This document shows, piece after piece, positions 41,810 through 53,900 of a stretch of DNA of 64,000 nucleotides. Numbering within the stretch: the stretch's first letter is position 1; every line of letters starts with the position of its first letter. The notes beneath the pieces were generated by a model. It was not told the origin of the DNA, did no database searches, and saw only the letters and a program-made list of their open reading frames with translations. Origin of the DNA: Hydra vulgaris. Taxonomy: Eukaryota > Cnidaria > Hydrozoa > Anthoathecata > Hydridae. Location of the stretch: NCBI RefSeq assembly GCF_038396675.1, contig NC_088928.1, positions 56,299,501 to 56,363,500 of the forward strand, given 5' to 3'. A program made the translations under genes and the position numbers.

Positions 41810-43412
41810 CAGTCAATGAGAATACTTATTATTTTTTGTTATTATGGTTACAGCCCTCTCTAAACAATTTAACTCCAATACACGAACCTTGACAAACAAG
41901 GCTGCGGCTGAGAGAAATAAGTTGAGATAAAGTTCAGTGCATCACTTTTCGATGGTGCTTAGCTTAAGTGTTTCTCAAGTTTAGGTTCAGTGTTTCACTT
42001 GTAAATGGTAGATGTGTGGTAATTGTAATAACAATAACAGCAAAAAAGCATTATTATAAGTGCGATTTATGCGTAATTTAAATCTATTATGTTTGTTTTT
42101 TTTAAAGTAAATTAGATACTTAATAAGGTAATAGAAAGCTTAGCAGAAAGACGCTGCAGTCAATAATATCCCCATTAGAAGGGTGCTGTAGCCAATAATA
42201 TGCCTTTCGGAAGGATTCTGTCGCCAATAAAAAGCTTAGGAGAAAGAAGCTGCAGCCAATAATAAGCTTAAAAGAAGGATGTTGCAGCCAATAACTCTTT
42301 TGTAATGTATAATTGGAATTATACTCAAACTTTTGCATTACTTCTGCTTTGTTTAAATAAAAATTATTCTCTTAAAATCTATTTTAATTGGTATTTATTG
42401 TGAGTAGTTTTAATTTAAAAATATCGTCAAAATGTAAACCTGGATTTTTTTAAGTTAAATTATATAAAGTTAAATGTTTTCAAAATGTATGTATTTCAAT
42501 ATTTTATTATTGAAATATTTACATTTCAATTCATTTAATAAGTTTCAAAATAAGTAATGATGTTTCAAAGTATTTGTTTCAGTAAGTTTTTTTTAATGAT
42601 TTAAACAATTGTTGTAAATATAAAATATCTAAGGAAATTCTTTAAAAAAGAAAAAGATACTTATATTCCTCACGGTGCTTCTTTTGTGTACGTGTTTTGT
42701 ATATACCATATACTACCTCAGCTTCCCTAATGGTAGAAACTACACAGACTAGTAAATTGATCATTCTTCATTTTTCAATCTTTTGGATTTGTCTCTTTCA
42801 ATTTTTTTTTAATGAGTAATTTTCCAATGAATGGGGGAAAATGCCCTGGTCCGATAAAACTTTCTTTTTATCAAAAAGGATATGCGAAATTAGTCTTTTG
42901 CTTATCATAGTGCAAGAGTTTTAGTTTTTTAACATTTTATCATTGTTAACACTTTAATGTTGAACACTTTAATATATTTTCATTATTAAAATTTCAAAGT
43001 TAAACACTTTTATATATTTTCATTATTAAAATTTCAAAGTTAGACACTTTTATATATTTATAAAACGCATTTTAAACAAACAAACAACAATAAGAAAATA
43101 AAAACATATCGATGAGTTGAACGAGTTTCGCAAAGCTTTTGCAGTCATGCGCATATTACTTTTATTAAATACGCGTTTAGCGTATTTAATAAAAGTATTA
43201 ATACGCGTTTTATTATCATATTGTTATCATCAAATACGCGTTTAGCTTATTTAATAAAAGTACGCGTTAGTTTTAACTTTTTTTTTTTTTGCTGAATGAT
43301 TTAAAACTAAATCACTAACTAATAATTGTTGCTTGGTACATAAACAATAATAATACGTTTTTACGATGTGTAAACATTGAAGAATGATTTACATTAATCG
43401 TTCACACAAAAA
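41810..43412. other. AT-rich spacer with short tandem repeats
   Basis: Four degenerate units of about 45 bp with GCAGCCAATAATA lie at 42125-42300. A 54-bp direct duplication (TTTCATTATTAAAATTTCAAAG) lies at 42955-43060. ACGCGTTTAGC/TTAATAAAAG inverted and direct repeats lie at 43165-43270. The minus-strand frame at 42120-42338 is made by the first repeat. Confidence 0.6.
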
Positions 43413-44480
43413 TTATTTTTTGTTTAAAAATAAAGATTTAATTCCTTTTGCAAATTTTCGATTTCCAAATGCGTAACAAAAAGGATTGATGAGCGAATTA
43501 ACATAACAAAACAAATATCCGAATTTCCATAACGAAACCGTCACACATTTTTTACAAAATGGAAAAATAACTGCAAATACATGATAAGGAAGCCAGGTGA
43601 TTGAAAATGCTAAGATAATCAAAATTAGCAACTTTTTTGCTTTGTTATGGTTTTTATACTTAATTTTTGGCAAGGCTTGAAAAGTCAAACAAAACTTTTT
43701 ATCATTTTCCACAGAGGAAATGTTTTTTTGCAAAACAGAAACGTGTCCAGAGGGACTTGCAACTGATTCGTTTAAAACATTTGGGCATTTCAGATTGTTA
43801 GCAGTTTGTTTACGCTTTCGCAGAAAAGTAAATATCCGAAAATACATGACAAACATAATTAACAATGGAATATAATATGCCGATAAAGCGGTGAAAATTG
43901 TCATAAAGACACTCTGTTTAAGAAACTGAATATAGCACATATTATTAGGAACCTCTTGCTTACCAACTATATACGGATATGATATTATCCAAGGTACTGA
44001 AAGTATAAATGACACAAACCATGCAAAAAATATGGCATACTTCAGACGAACACCATTTCGCATAAACCTATAAGTATAAGGAGTTCTAACCATCAGATAT
44101 CTATCAACTGAAATAACAAGTAAGTTTATCACACTCGCATGACTGCACCAATAATCTGTCGATAACCAAAAGTTACATACAAGTCGATCCATCGGCCAAT
44201 ATTCATAGACTAAATAAACTGTAAAAAAGTTAATAGAAACTGCACCTACCCACGTGTCTGCTACTGCTAAAGATAATAACAACCAGCTTGAAGGAGTTTG
44301 AAGATTCTGATTTCTAAAATATGCAATGAAAACACAAATGTTTGCAGCTGTTGTAATAAAACTAATAAGCGTTAGTCCAAATATTATAAATCCTGACTCA
44401 ATACTATTAAGCTTTAACTCAGTACTGTTAAAGTGAGAACTATTAGATTCAAAATCACTAGCTACGTTTAAATATAGCAT
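43413..44480 (-). CDS. class A aminergic (muscarinic/H3-like) GPCR, intronless
   Basis: 355 residues, seven hydrophobic helices. The N-terminus has NSS and NST glycosylation sites. Landmarks: LAVAD 71-75 (D2.50), C102 (3.25), D109 (3.32, the amine-binding aspartate, in STDYWCSHAS), DRY 126-128, C182 in loop 2, TWLPYH 295-300 (W6.48, P6.50), and NSLINPFCY 328-336 (NPxxY). TM3-DRY-PYTYR most resembles muscarinic acetylcholine and histamine H3 receptors. Loop 3 is short to medium and basic. These receptors couple amines to G proteins at the plasma membrane; the ligand is not known. The single exon fits the many intronless aminergic receptors of cnidarians. Confidence 0.9.
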   Translation of the reverse strand: MLYLNVASDFESNSSHFNSTELKLNSIESGFIIFGLTLISFITTAANICVFIAYFRNQNLQTPSSWLLLSLAVADTWVGAVSINFFTVYLVYEYWPMDRLVCNFWLSTDYWCSHASVINLLVISVDRYLMVRTPYTYRFMRNGVRLKYAIFFAWFVSFILSVPWIISYPYIVGKQEVPNNMCYIQFLKQSVFMTIFTALSAYYIPLLIMFVMYFRIFTFLRKRKQTANNLKCPNVLNESVASPSGHVSVLQKNISSVENDKKFCLTFQALPKIKYKNHNKAKKLLILIILAFSITWLPYHVFAVIFPFCKKCVTVSLWKFGYLFCYVNSLINPFCYAFGNRKFAKGIKSLFLNKK

Positions 44481-47400
44481 GGCTGATAACAGATTTAAAT
44501 ATAAGTTTGTTGTAAATGAGTTATTTATGAAAGATTTAAACGTTAAAGATAAAGCAAATATTTGAGACTCAAAAATGATTTTTATCTTGATAATAAAAAC
44601 AGTTTAGAAACTAAAGAATAAACATTTGCTCTCAGAGGCGGATCTATATTGTGATACCAGGTGGCTCTAAGTTTAAGATTAAATACCACTGTTTTGAAGA
44701 ACTGATTATAGGTAATAGAAAAATAAAGTACTATAAGACGTGTATCCATGGTAATTTAGATCTTTCATATTCAAACGATCAACATAAAACTTCATTACCT
44801 TTAAATTATTAGTAAACATTATGATCTTGTAAGATAAAATATTTCGTATGATATATGTATTTTTTTTTGAAGGCTTAACAAAATTTCGCTTTTTTCATTT
44901 CTGGTAAATTTTAAAAGTGGCATATGTATTCTTAACATGGTTGCTGGAATGAAAGGTTTTTAATCCGACTGATTGAACAACGCTTATTCTCCTATATTAC
45001 CTGTTATTTGATTGTTTATATCTTATATCTAATTAAGTTACACCATTTTTTAAGTACCTGTAAAGATTTTTAAGATTGTAAAGAAATTTGGCTTGTAAAG
45101 CAAAAGGTAAGCACACAAGCATCACTTTATCACTTTATAAAAGATTTAAAAGTGTAACAAACGCACTAAATTAGAAGAAATAGGAAATACAAATAAATTA
45201 ACAAACAAGGAAATAATTCATTTTTAAAAAGAAAAGAACTCCGTTTTTAAACCGTTCGAATAACTCTAAAAGTACTGTTTCATGCACAAAAGCTTGTTAT
45301 CAAACCTCAGTGATCTAGGGTTTATTCACTATTAAAGTTTATCAAATACTTTGTCATGTAAAAATAATTTATGACTATTTTAATTGTTTGTCAAACTTTT
45401 TTTCTTAAAAAAATGTCCAATAACATGATAAAGATTTGTTTGTTGTTGTCTTGGCTATTCAGAACTTTATGCAATTCAAAAATTAGACATGCAATACTTA
45501 TCTAGCTCACTTAACGCAGTGCACCAATGAGAGCGTAAACTACGCAACTCACTTAACGAAGTATAACAATGAGAACGTTAGCTACGATATTTTGCACTCC
45601 ATTTGTAACTGTCATGTTACTTAAGATTAATTCTCTGTTTCTAGATTCTCTTTCTTGATGAGCAGTTTAAGAAAAGTATTTATAATTTTACCTAATAGTA
45701 GCTGTCTGTTTTTGAATTTCTTTTGCTTGATAGGTAGTTCTTTCTTTTGCTTGATAGGTAGTTCTTTCTTTTGCTTGATAGGTAGTTCTTTCTTTTGCTT
45801 GATAGGTAGTTCTTTCTTTTGCTTGATAGGTAGTTCTTTCTTTTGCTTGATTGGTAGTTCTTTCTTTTGCTTGATAGGTAGTTCTTTCTAGATAGAAAGA
45901 TAGTTATGAATAAATCTTTTTATAATTGTTTATAGTTTTTATCAAAACATTAAAATAGTAAATATTGATCCTTTGCGGTCAGACTTTGTGATTGGTATTG
46001 AAGCAAGTGTCTAAAATATTGGAAAAGCTTCTCGTATCCATGAACTTAAATATATCAGATTTATTTAATGGTAATTCTTGTTGATGGGATCTCTTCTTTC
46101 CAAATTTCCTTCCATAAGTCTAACTCAGCATACGCTAATAAGAAATTCCCCAGAATTCATAAAAATACAATAAACAAAACTTTTTTTTACTTACACATGA
46201 TCTAAAATATTGCTCGCAAGAATTCATAATTACCGAATGCGCGCATCTCTTTTTCTCTGAAATTGTTTTAGCCTCCGAATCAATTTTTGCCACAAATCAA
46301 TAAAAAAATTTTCAAATGAAAACTTCAAATTTGTTTTACAATATTTTTCTTCAAATATATTTAAGACAGTATTTATTTTTTGTATTTGATTTTTCTATTT
46401 TCACTTCTATGAAACACATCAACAAGCCACTTCCATATTCCAGATGCCTCCTATTTCAATGTAGTTTTTGATGTCTTTGATCTTTTTGTTTAACATCAGT
46501 TCGTTGCTAAAATGTATAATAGTAAATGTGTTATATAAATGTATTTTCTGCAAATATCTATTATAAAATGAAACTCTTCGAGGTACAGATCTACCCTAAG
46601 CAGGTCCGTCCTAAACGGTTGTTTATTTCCACCGGATTTTACATTGGATTGTTGGGTCTTAAACGTAAAAACTGAGCTGGTAAATTTTCAAACACCTTTT
46701 CAAACAATTGAACCAAGAAAAATTATCACATGCAATGATTAAATCATCTTAAGAATTGCCGAATGTAAACCTCTAGTGTAACATAGCCAAAAATAAACTC
46801 TTTTCATAAATCTGCACCAAGTAATCCTCTTCGAGTTTCTATCATGACAGCATATGTTGTTGATATAGTTCAAGCAAATGTGTGTTTAAATCTTTAGAAT
46901 CTGACAGCCGTTTAGGTCTTTTTTTGATATCACATATAACATATTTTTTTATTTGTTTTCATTAATGTTTATTGTGGAAGGCTCTATGTATTCTCCAAGG
47001 CACTTTTTTTAATGAAAACAGCCTGTCTTTGAGGTAATCGAGGCATTTGTTGTTGTGCTGACGCTTATATTAAATTGTTATATCATATTTGTTTTGATGG
47101 CCATTAGTGTCACTTGACAATATATTTATTGATAACATGTTTGTGTTGATGGCCACCAGTGTCAGTTGACAACCATTTTCTATATATGTTAGCATTTCTT
47201 TGATTTGGTCAATTTTTTTTGGGTTAAACCCACCTTTTCTGACAAAACATAATGATGAAATAAATGTTGTGTTTCTCAATTACGTATTACAATGTCTTAA
47301 TTATAACGTTCACATTTTAAACTACATCTTGAAAAGGTGTAGTCCATCTAGTACATCTAATATATATTCCTGCAGGTTGTTGATAAATAGAGCCTTTTCA

Positions 47401-47710
47401 ACAATAAGATCATTACTTGACCAATTCTTAGCCAGATTTTTTTTACTGAATAACGTAAAACAATCCAAAATCTTTTCGATGTTAAAACTGTTACGCTTTC
47501 AGGTTAAGAACCACATTTGATTCTCCAGGTTTTCCTATGTGGCGCTACCAATTTGCAAAAACTTGTAAGAAATCTCAATTCATCTCTAATTTTATCACAT
47601 TTTCAAACTATTTTAGGACTTTACTTTTTTCACTATTTTATCTAATTTACTATGAATGTTATTTGATATTTATAAAAGAAAACAACTACATAAACGAAAT
47701 TTTTTTCTTT
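44481..47710. other. spacer with a 24-bp tandem repeat
   Basis: AT-rich. At 45720-45893 eight copies of a 24-bp unit (TTGCTTGATAGGTAGTTC...) give a frame repeating SFFCLIGS, which is not a gene. Two related 50-bp units with CTCACTTAACG-AGT lie at 45500-45590. Frames at 47070-47520 show no domain. Confidence 0.6.
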
Positions 47711-47872
47711 AGGTGCCCCAAGAAGTCCTTTAGGTCTTATTACAGAGCACCGCGGATGAGCATTTGATTGGGAGTTCACGCCTTCTTCCAAACCAATGTC
47801 GCAAAACTTTCCCAGACGTGGGGTTTGAACAACGGATTCTTTGTTTCTGAGGCAAGTACGCTAAAATTTAAT
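47711..47872 (-). mobile_element. tRNA-derived SINE, 5'-truncated copy
   Basis: Shares AGGTGCCCCAAGAAGTCC and the CTTTGTTTCTGAGGCAAGT block with the copy at 30472-30613, including a B-box-like GGGTTTGAAC. The A-box end is missing (cut at about 47872). About 80-85 percent similar by eye. Confidence 0.7.
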
Positions 47873-49372
47873 TTTGATAAACAAAAAATGCAATGTTGAA
47901 TCAACTTAAAATATTTTACTGAGCCAATTCAAATACAGGGTTGTGCCAACGTTGGTTTTTTATTGTAGGTGATATTGCATTTGCAACCAAAATAATATAA
48001 AAACAAAGTTTGCGACCGGTGTTGTGTCAACGCAGCCCACAAGACTATTCTAACGCTTTACCAACATGTGTGTGCTAGCTGGGTAGTGATTTTATTGATC
48101 AATTTTTATCTCCAAAAAAACCTTTCAATCCAGTCATACTTGGACCACCAAATTTGTAAACATACATTTAAATAATGCAATACAAATATTCTTAATCCAT
48201 TTTTTTTACTTCAACTGCTGATGAACTGAAATCAGTGCGTAACAGTTGGATGCAAAGAGTTAATTAATTAACTTAATCATTCGTTTAAGTTATAGCATTT
48301 GAATATATGAATGAATTCTGAATTAATATTTGAATACTGGTCCTTTAAAATAATATAACAATTCAGAAGAGCAAATAACTATCAGGAAAGCTGAAAAAAT
48401 GGAACTATTAAACAATATTTACATGCCATTTACGCGAACTTAGAAACGCAAAGACGACGGTAACGTAGAGTTAGGGTTTTTTTAAAATTTACATTTTGTT
48501 TAATATTACATTCTACATAAATTTACAACTAAGTTCCCTATGGGCACGGAACCTAAAAAAGATGTCTTTTGAACGTTCAAAAGACGTCCAAAACGTTCGA
48601 AAGACGTTTAAAAGACTTCTTTTTTACGTCCCGTGCTTTTTTCTGTTCTGTTTAAAAATCTTTCAACTATTAAAAATGTTGAATATAAAGTAGAAACTGA
48701 GACTTATATAGATATTTGCAAAAATATAAAGTATTTTAATTAAGACCTATTATCTGTCAGAATAAGACAGTTTTGAAAAAAATAATTAAATACTGAATGA
48801 CACCAATTTCGTTCTTTTTCATATATCTATTTTGTATAATAAGTAATGACAAATGCAAAATATTTGAAATATTTGTTGCTTAGCTATGGCGAGTCGATTT
48901 GCTTATTTTGCTTTATGTCATACTTTAAGAAGCTATAATTGGATTATTATTTAATTTATGTTTAGTCAACCTATTTATAACAGCCAACCACAAGTTTTAA
49001 CAGAAAAATGAAAAATGAAAACTAAAATTTGTCCCTTGTCTAGTCAAAACCTAAAGTATCAACCAAAGTAAGTATCAATGTAAAAAAGTGCAAACTAACG
49101 AGTTTTTATTGTTTTTTTATTTTTACAACTAAAATTTTTCTATATTTTCAAAAACCAATATTTATATGCCTCCAGTTTATATACAAAATCACACAAAAAG
49201 TTATCAACACACACATACATGCAATACCTAAATAAAGTTAAAATATTTTTTACATATTTTTATGCATATGCGCTTGACAGTGGGTTGAAATAATTAATTT
49301 AGTTAAAAATTGTGATTTATAGTACAAAGTGGTTACTATTAAAACATACATTTAAAATATATATGCAAGTCC
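47873..49372. other. AT-rich spacer with a GACGT foldback
   Basis: 48541-48640: GGGCACGG at the left and CCGTGC at the right enclose repeated (T/A)GAACGTTC and AAAGACGTC words that fold back on themselves. Probably a small MITE, akin to the sequence next to the inverted block at 3.95 kb. No gene. Confidence 0.5.
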
Positions 49373-49502
49373 GTTGCATCACCATGCTGATAAGGACTTG
49401 CTGTCATCGTTGCATCACCATGCGGACTTGCTGTCATCGTTGCATCACCATGCGGACTTGCTGTCATCGTTGCATCACCATGCGGACTTGCTGTCATCGT
49501 TG
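49373..49502. repeat. 30-bp tandem repeat, about four copies
   Basis: Unit GTTGCATCACCATGCGGACT plus TGCTGTCATC. The first copy is longer by a few bases. Translated frames (RCITMRTCCH) are artefacts of the array. Confidence 0.9.
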
Positions 49503-51184
49503 AAAAAAAAAATAGTTATAATAAAATTATGTTGAAGAAAACTCGCAGAGAAATTTTTTCATCAAGAACCTTTAGAATATATACATATAAAAAAAAAAAT
49601 TAAAAAGCAATTATACATAACACATATTTTGGGCAGCAGCTTAGCGATAGGCTCGCAGCCGTGGGAGGGCACAAAATATCAGGGGCCCCAGATGACCTAA
49701 ATTTTCGAAAAATTTCTTAAAAAGTTATCACTGTAAAAAATAATATGTATGTATAAACATATAAACAATAACAACTTATGATATAATATATATAAACATA
49801 TAAACAATAAAACTTCATTAACAATTTCTACAATGATAACTAAGGTAACTAAGGTAACTAAGAAATGCTAACTTACTTTTAGACAGATTATAATCTGAAA
49901 AATAAAAAAATAATTATTTTTTTATTTTTTTAAATAAATTTAAAAAATATTAAATTATATAATTAAATCTTAAATAGTAGTCTTGACTAGCACTTTAAAT
50001 AATAAGTAAATTTTTATTTTTTATAGTCAAATTTATTCTTAAACTATACAATTTTATTAAGTGGGAAATACGATGTCATGGCGTTGCGCAAGCTGCAATG
50101 ATTGAGCTGTTTTATTAAAGTGATTATTTGCTGCTTGCTTTTTTTGTCAACGGAAAAAATATTCAAAAACGGTGATTAAAGATCCGGACAGTTTTTCAGA
50201 TTTGCTCAAACTATTAACAATAACTAGATATTGTTAAAATGCGGAAACTTTTAACGGGTAAAGTGCGGGAATAAACTGCGGAAGTAGGGTTAGGTTAGTA
50301 CGCTGCACACATCGACTAATTTAGGATCATCATTCAAAAAATAATTTTACATTGACTGAGGGTTTGGATTGTGGCAGCGATAGAGTTAAAGTAATGAGAT
50401 ATTTCTTACGCTATATTCTCGCATTTTACACATTGAAAATCATGTGTAAATCATGGATATTCTTAATGTTTGTCAAAGCAATTATTAGGTAATTTTGGGG
50501 TTAAATCTATGCAATAATACCCAGGATGTTGAGTTGAAGTAATTAATTTATAAATAATTTACTCAAAAGCATCTAATATATAATTACCTAGGCCACTTAT
50601 TTGTAACGGTGTAAAGATGGGCCATCTTTACAGCATTACGGAATCAGTTAACTGGGTTATTTTTATAATAGATGCCTTTGGAATCGTCTATAAATTACGC
50701 AACGCTAAACTTCACTAATAAACAAAACAAAAAGATCAAAAGTTTTCCCTTGCAGAGCCTTAACTTAAATTAAAAAATTTTTTAAATAAAGTTTTTATTA
50801 AAAAATTTTTTTCTTCTGAAATTTAAAGTGTTACCTTAAATTATTTGTTATTTAGTATAGACACTCATTAAATATGCGTGATATATAAATGATGTAGTTT
50901 TCTCGCTTTCAACACAACAAGAAATTAAATCTTTTTTTCTCATAAACAAACTAATTTCATAAATTCTCATAAACAAGCTAATTTCTCTGTACTAAACTAA
51001 ACTCTTCTTTTTACATAAACAACAACTTTTTGCATACATAAATACAAATAATAAATATTCTCTTTAGAGATCTAGCATTTTTTGGTGTATGAGATAGCTA
51101 ACTTCTCGACATGGAACAAAATCCAAACATTCGTATGTTTATAATATGTCCAATAATAATGCTTTGCAAAAAATTGCGATGAAC
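49503..51184. other. AT-rich spacer
   Basis: No gene. A GC-richer fragment at 49640-49715 (CAGCAGCTTAGCGATAGGCT...) looks like an old repeat. Confidence 0.5.
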
Positions 51185-51593
51185 GGAGGCTGGGAGCAAA
51201 TAAGCTCCAAAATTTTACCTCACCTCCCACCCCATTCGTGAGGGCAACAAGTTGATAAAATATTTTTTGTACTATTCTCAACAAGACTTATAATTATCCA
51301 TTAATCTTAAGTTTTCATAGTAGTATCTTTCAGCGTTCAGAAGTTATGATCATTTAAAATTTAATCCCCCCCTCCTCAATTTAAGGGGGTTATAAATTTT
51401 ATATGGCCATAATTTTTGAATGCTGAGAGATAATACTATGAAACTTACAATTTATATACAGTATATACAGACAACAAGTTGATAAAATATTTATAGTACA
51501 GAAAATATTTAATCAACTTGTTGCCCTCTCGCTTGGGTGAAAGGCGGGGGAGAAGGAGATTATAATTTTGGGGCTTATTTGTTCCCAGCCTCC
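51185..51593. mobile_element. 409-bp palindromic MITE with long inverted arms
   Basis: Arms of about 100 bp start GGAGGCTGGGAGCAAATAAG and GGAGGCTGGGAACAAATAAG (reverse strand) and share GAGGGCAACAAGTTGAT-AAA. An inner pair (ATAGTAGTATCTTTCAGC with GCTGAGAGATAATACTAT) extends the fold. No coding. The target duplication is not clear. Confidence 0.7.
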
Positions 51594-52179
51594 AAATTCT
51601 TACTTGTTCCATCTTCCTTCATAAAATGTTTCAAAACTTTACTTAATAACATTAAAAACCGCTATTTAAAAAAATTTTTGACAAGACTTAAATGATTAAA
51701 ACTGTTCTTTAAGCGTCTCCTTCAGTTTTTTTAAAGCAAAATCTACAATTGGATATCATTTGTAATAAAAAGCCTAGCACCTACTGCGCTCAGCTGAGCT
51801 CAGAAAATGTGGTTGTAATTTTTTATCTATATATTAGAGTGTAATTTTAAGTAGATCACATGTGCGCCCTAGTGATTTTTAGCTTGTGTAAAGTTAAGTG
51901 TTAAAAAAATGTTGCGCATTTTAAAGGGGTTTTATTGAAAAACACTTTGAAAAAAAGCAAGCATAAAAATAAATTTTCATATTTTTTCCTCTTATTTCAA
52001 TGTATGATGTCAATGGACTAATATAAACCGTTAAGAAATTAAAATGTTGTGAAATTGTCTGGCAGGCCTCTTATTACATTTTTATATGATTTTTGTATTA
52101 AATTGATATACTTAGCTCAAAATTGACAGTAGGGAAAAAAATATATCAAAGAAATTACTTCAATATAAAAACTGGTTTT
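51594..52179. other. AT-rich spacer
   Basis: Nothing recognised. Confidence 0.5.
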
Positions 52180-53900
52180 GTGAGGTTTTGCTCAACTCTG
52201 GCCCACTGTGCAGTGTAAGTTTGTATCTTCTATTCCGGTTTTTTTATTAAAATGGTGCGATACGATGTCAAAAGCTTTGGACTGATTAATCTAAATATTA
52301 TAAAGTTTTAATTACATGGATTAATTAAATGTTTAACAAACTTTTTTGTGAAACCAAATTTCTTACTGCACAATATACTGCTTTCAATTAAATGATTATA
52401 CTGTTTATTGTAGATTATACGATCAAGCTATTTGAGAAGCAAAATAAGACAGATATAGGCCTGTAATTAGAAGGGAATTCTAACTCATCTCCAGCCTTAA
52501 AATTTGGAGTGGCTATTGCAATTTTTACGTTATCCAGAACTTTACCTTATTTAAGATAAGGATGGTTTAATTATATTGTTATATCACTAATTTTATTATC
52601 CTCACGCTAACTTTAAGCCGAACCTGGGCTCTTATTATTTTTTAGACTTAATAATACTGTCCGCAAATCAATTATATCCAGATATATAATTATTATATCT
52701 AGTTTTGATTCATTCGTTTTTTTTTATCAAAGTTGTTAGATAAAAATTAAATGATATTTCGTGATAAGGTAAAGCTAACATCAATAAAAATATTGTTCAA
52801 TTTTTCAGCTATTAACATTTTATCATTATCTAATTCATCGTAAATTAAAATTTTGTTTTACTACTGTTATTTTTATATTTGTTTTGAACAATTAGCTCTT
52901 TAATTGCATTCCATGTTTGTTACGCATTTCTATTGGATTTCTCTAGTAACTTTTTTGATTTTTTCAAATATGTTTTTTATATTTTATTTCATTTTATATT
53001 ATTAAAGCTTATGTTTTTTCCTCAACAATTTTAGTCAACTTTTTGTTATCCAAGGCGATTGAATTGATTTTGCGTTTATATAATTTTTTTTTACTGGAAA
53101 CGGTTTCTTGTATTGCTAGCATAATTGCATCTTGTATTGCTTACATAATTACATTAGAAAATGTTTTTTTGATTCATGAGTATTGGCATCACGTGATTGA
53201 AGAACAAGCTCCCAATCAACGCAGTTGATTTAGAAGGTTTCAAAATACTTGAGTGGAGTTTTTATTAATCTGTCACTTGAATATAATACTTTTTGAGAAA
53301 ACATTGTTAAGTATTATACTACTTGAAATAAGAAATGTCGGAAAATGATTCGGAATCTTTATAAAGCTTGTACTAAAATCTTTGTTGGTAAATGTTGGAA
53401 TGAGATTATTTTGGAAAAAAGTATTTAAAAAATATTTAACACTATTATTCAACGTATGGTTCAAAAGATTATTATTTAGGTCACCGACAAAGTAAACATG
53501 TTTTTGTGTTTATTAATTTTCCTTAAAAAGGTGCGTAAGCAAGGTTTAAAATTTTTTACCTGCTGTTTCTAAATAAATAGCATTAACAAATATGTTTTTA
53601 GAACTTTGGTCAATAATTTATATGCACAAACCTCTCAAAATCTTTTTCATTAATACATAAGGTTGATACATGGTATAAAATTAATGGAATTATTGGTAAA
53701 ATTACAAACGCCTCCACCAGTACGGTAATTTCGTGGTTAATGAATTTAGGCGTAATCTTTTAACTCAAATTATAAACTATGTTCGTCATATTTAGAATAG
53801 GCCTCTGTAAAACAGATTACTTTGAAACTGTGATTTAGTTCATACATTAGAAGCTTTTTAATGAATTTAGATTAAAATAAATACTGGCTGTGTCATTATC
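52180..53900 (-). mobile_element. non-LTR retrotransposon D, heavily decayed
   Basis: Minus-strand words in order from 53.5 kb down: VGDLNNNLLNH (endonuclease GDxN block, 53490), then RT words FPSNYRPISVL (52470) and SKAFDIVSHHF (52280). All are broken by many stops. It is older than the LINEs at 25-31 kb. Confidence 0.6.

Noticed and set aside
45655..45891. Repeat protein SFFCLIGS
   Set aside because: 24-bp tandem array; no start context and no relation to neighbours.
49312..49503. Cys-rich repeat protein RCITMRTCCH
   Set aside because: Artefact of a 30-bp tandem repeat.
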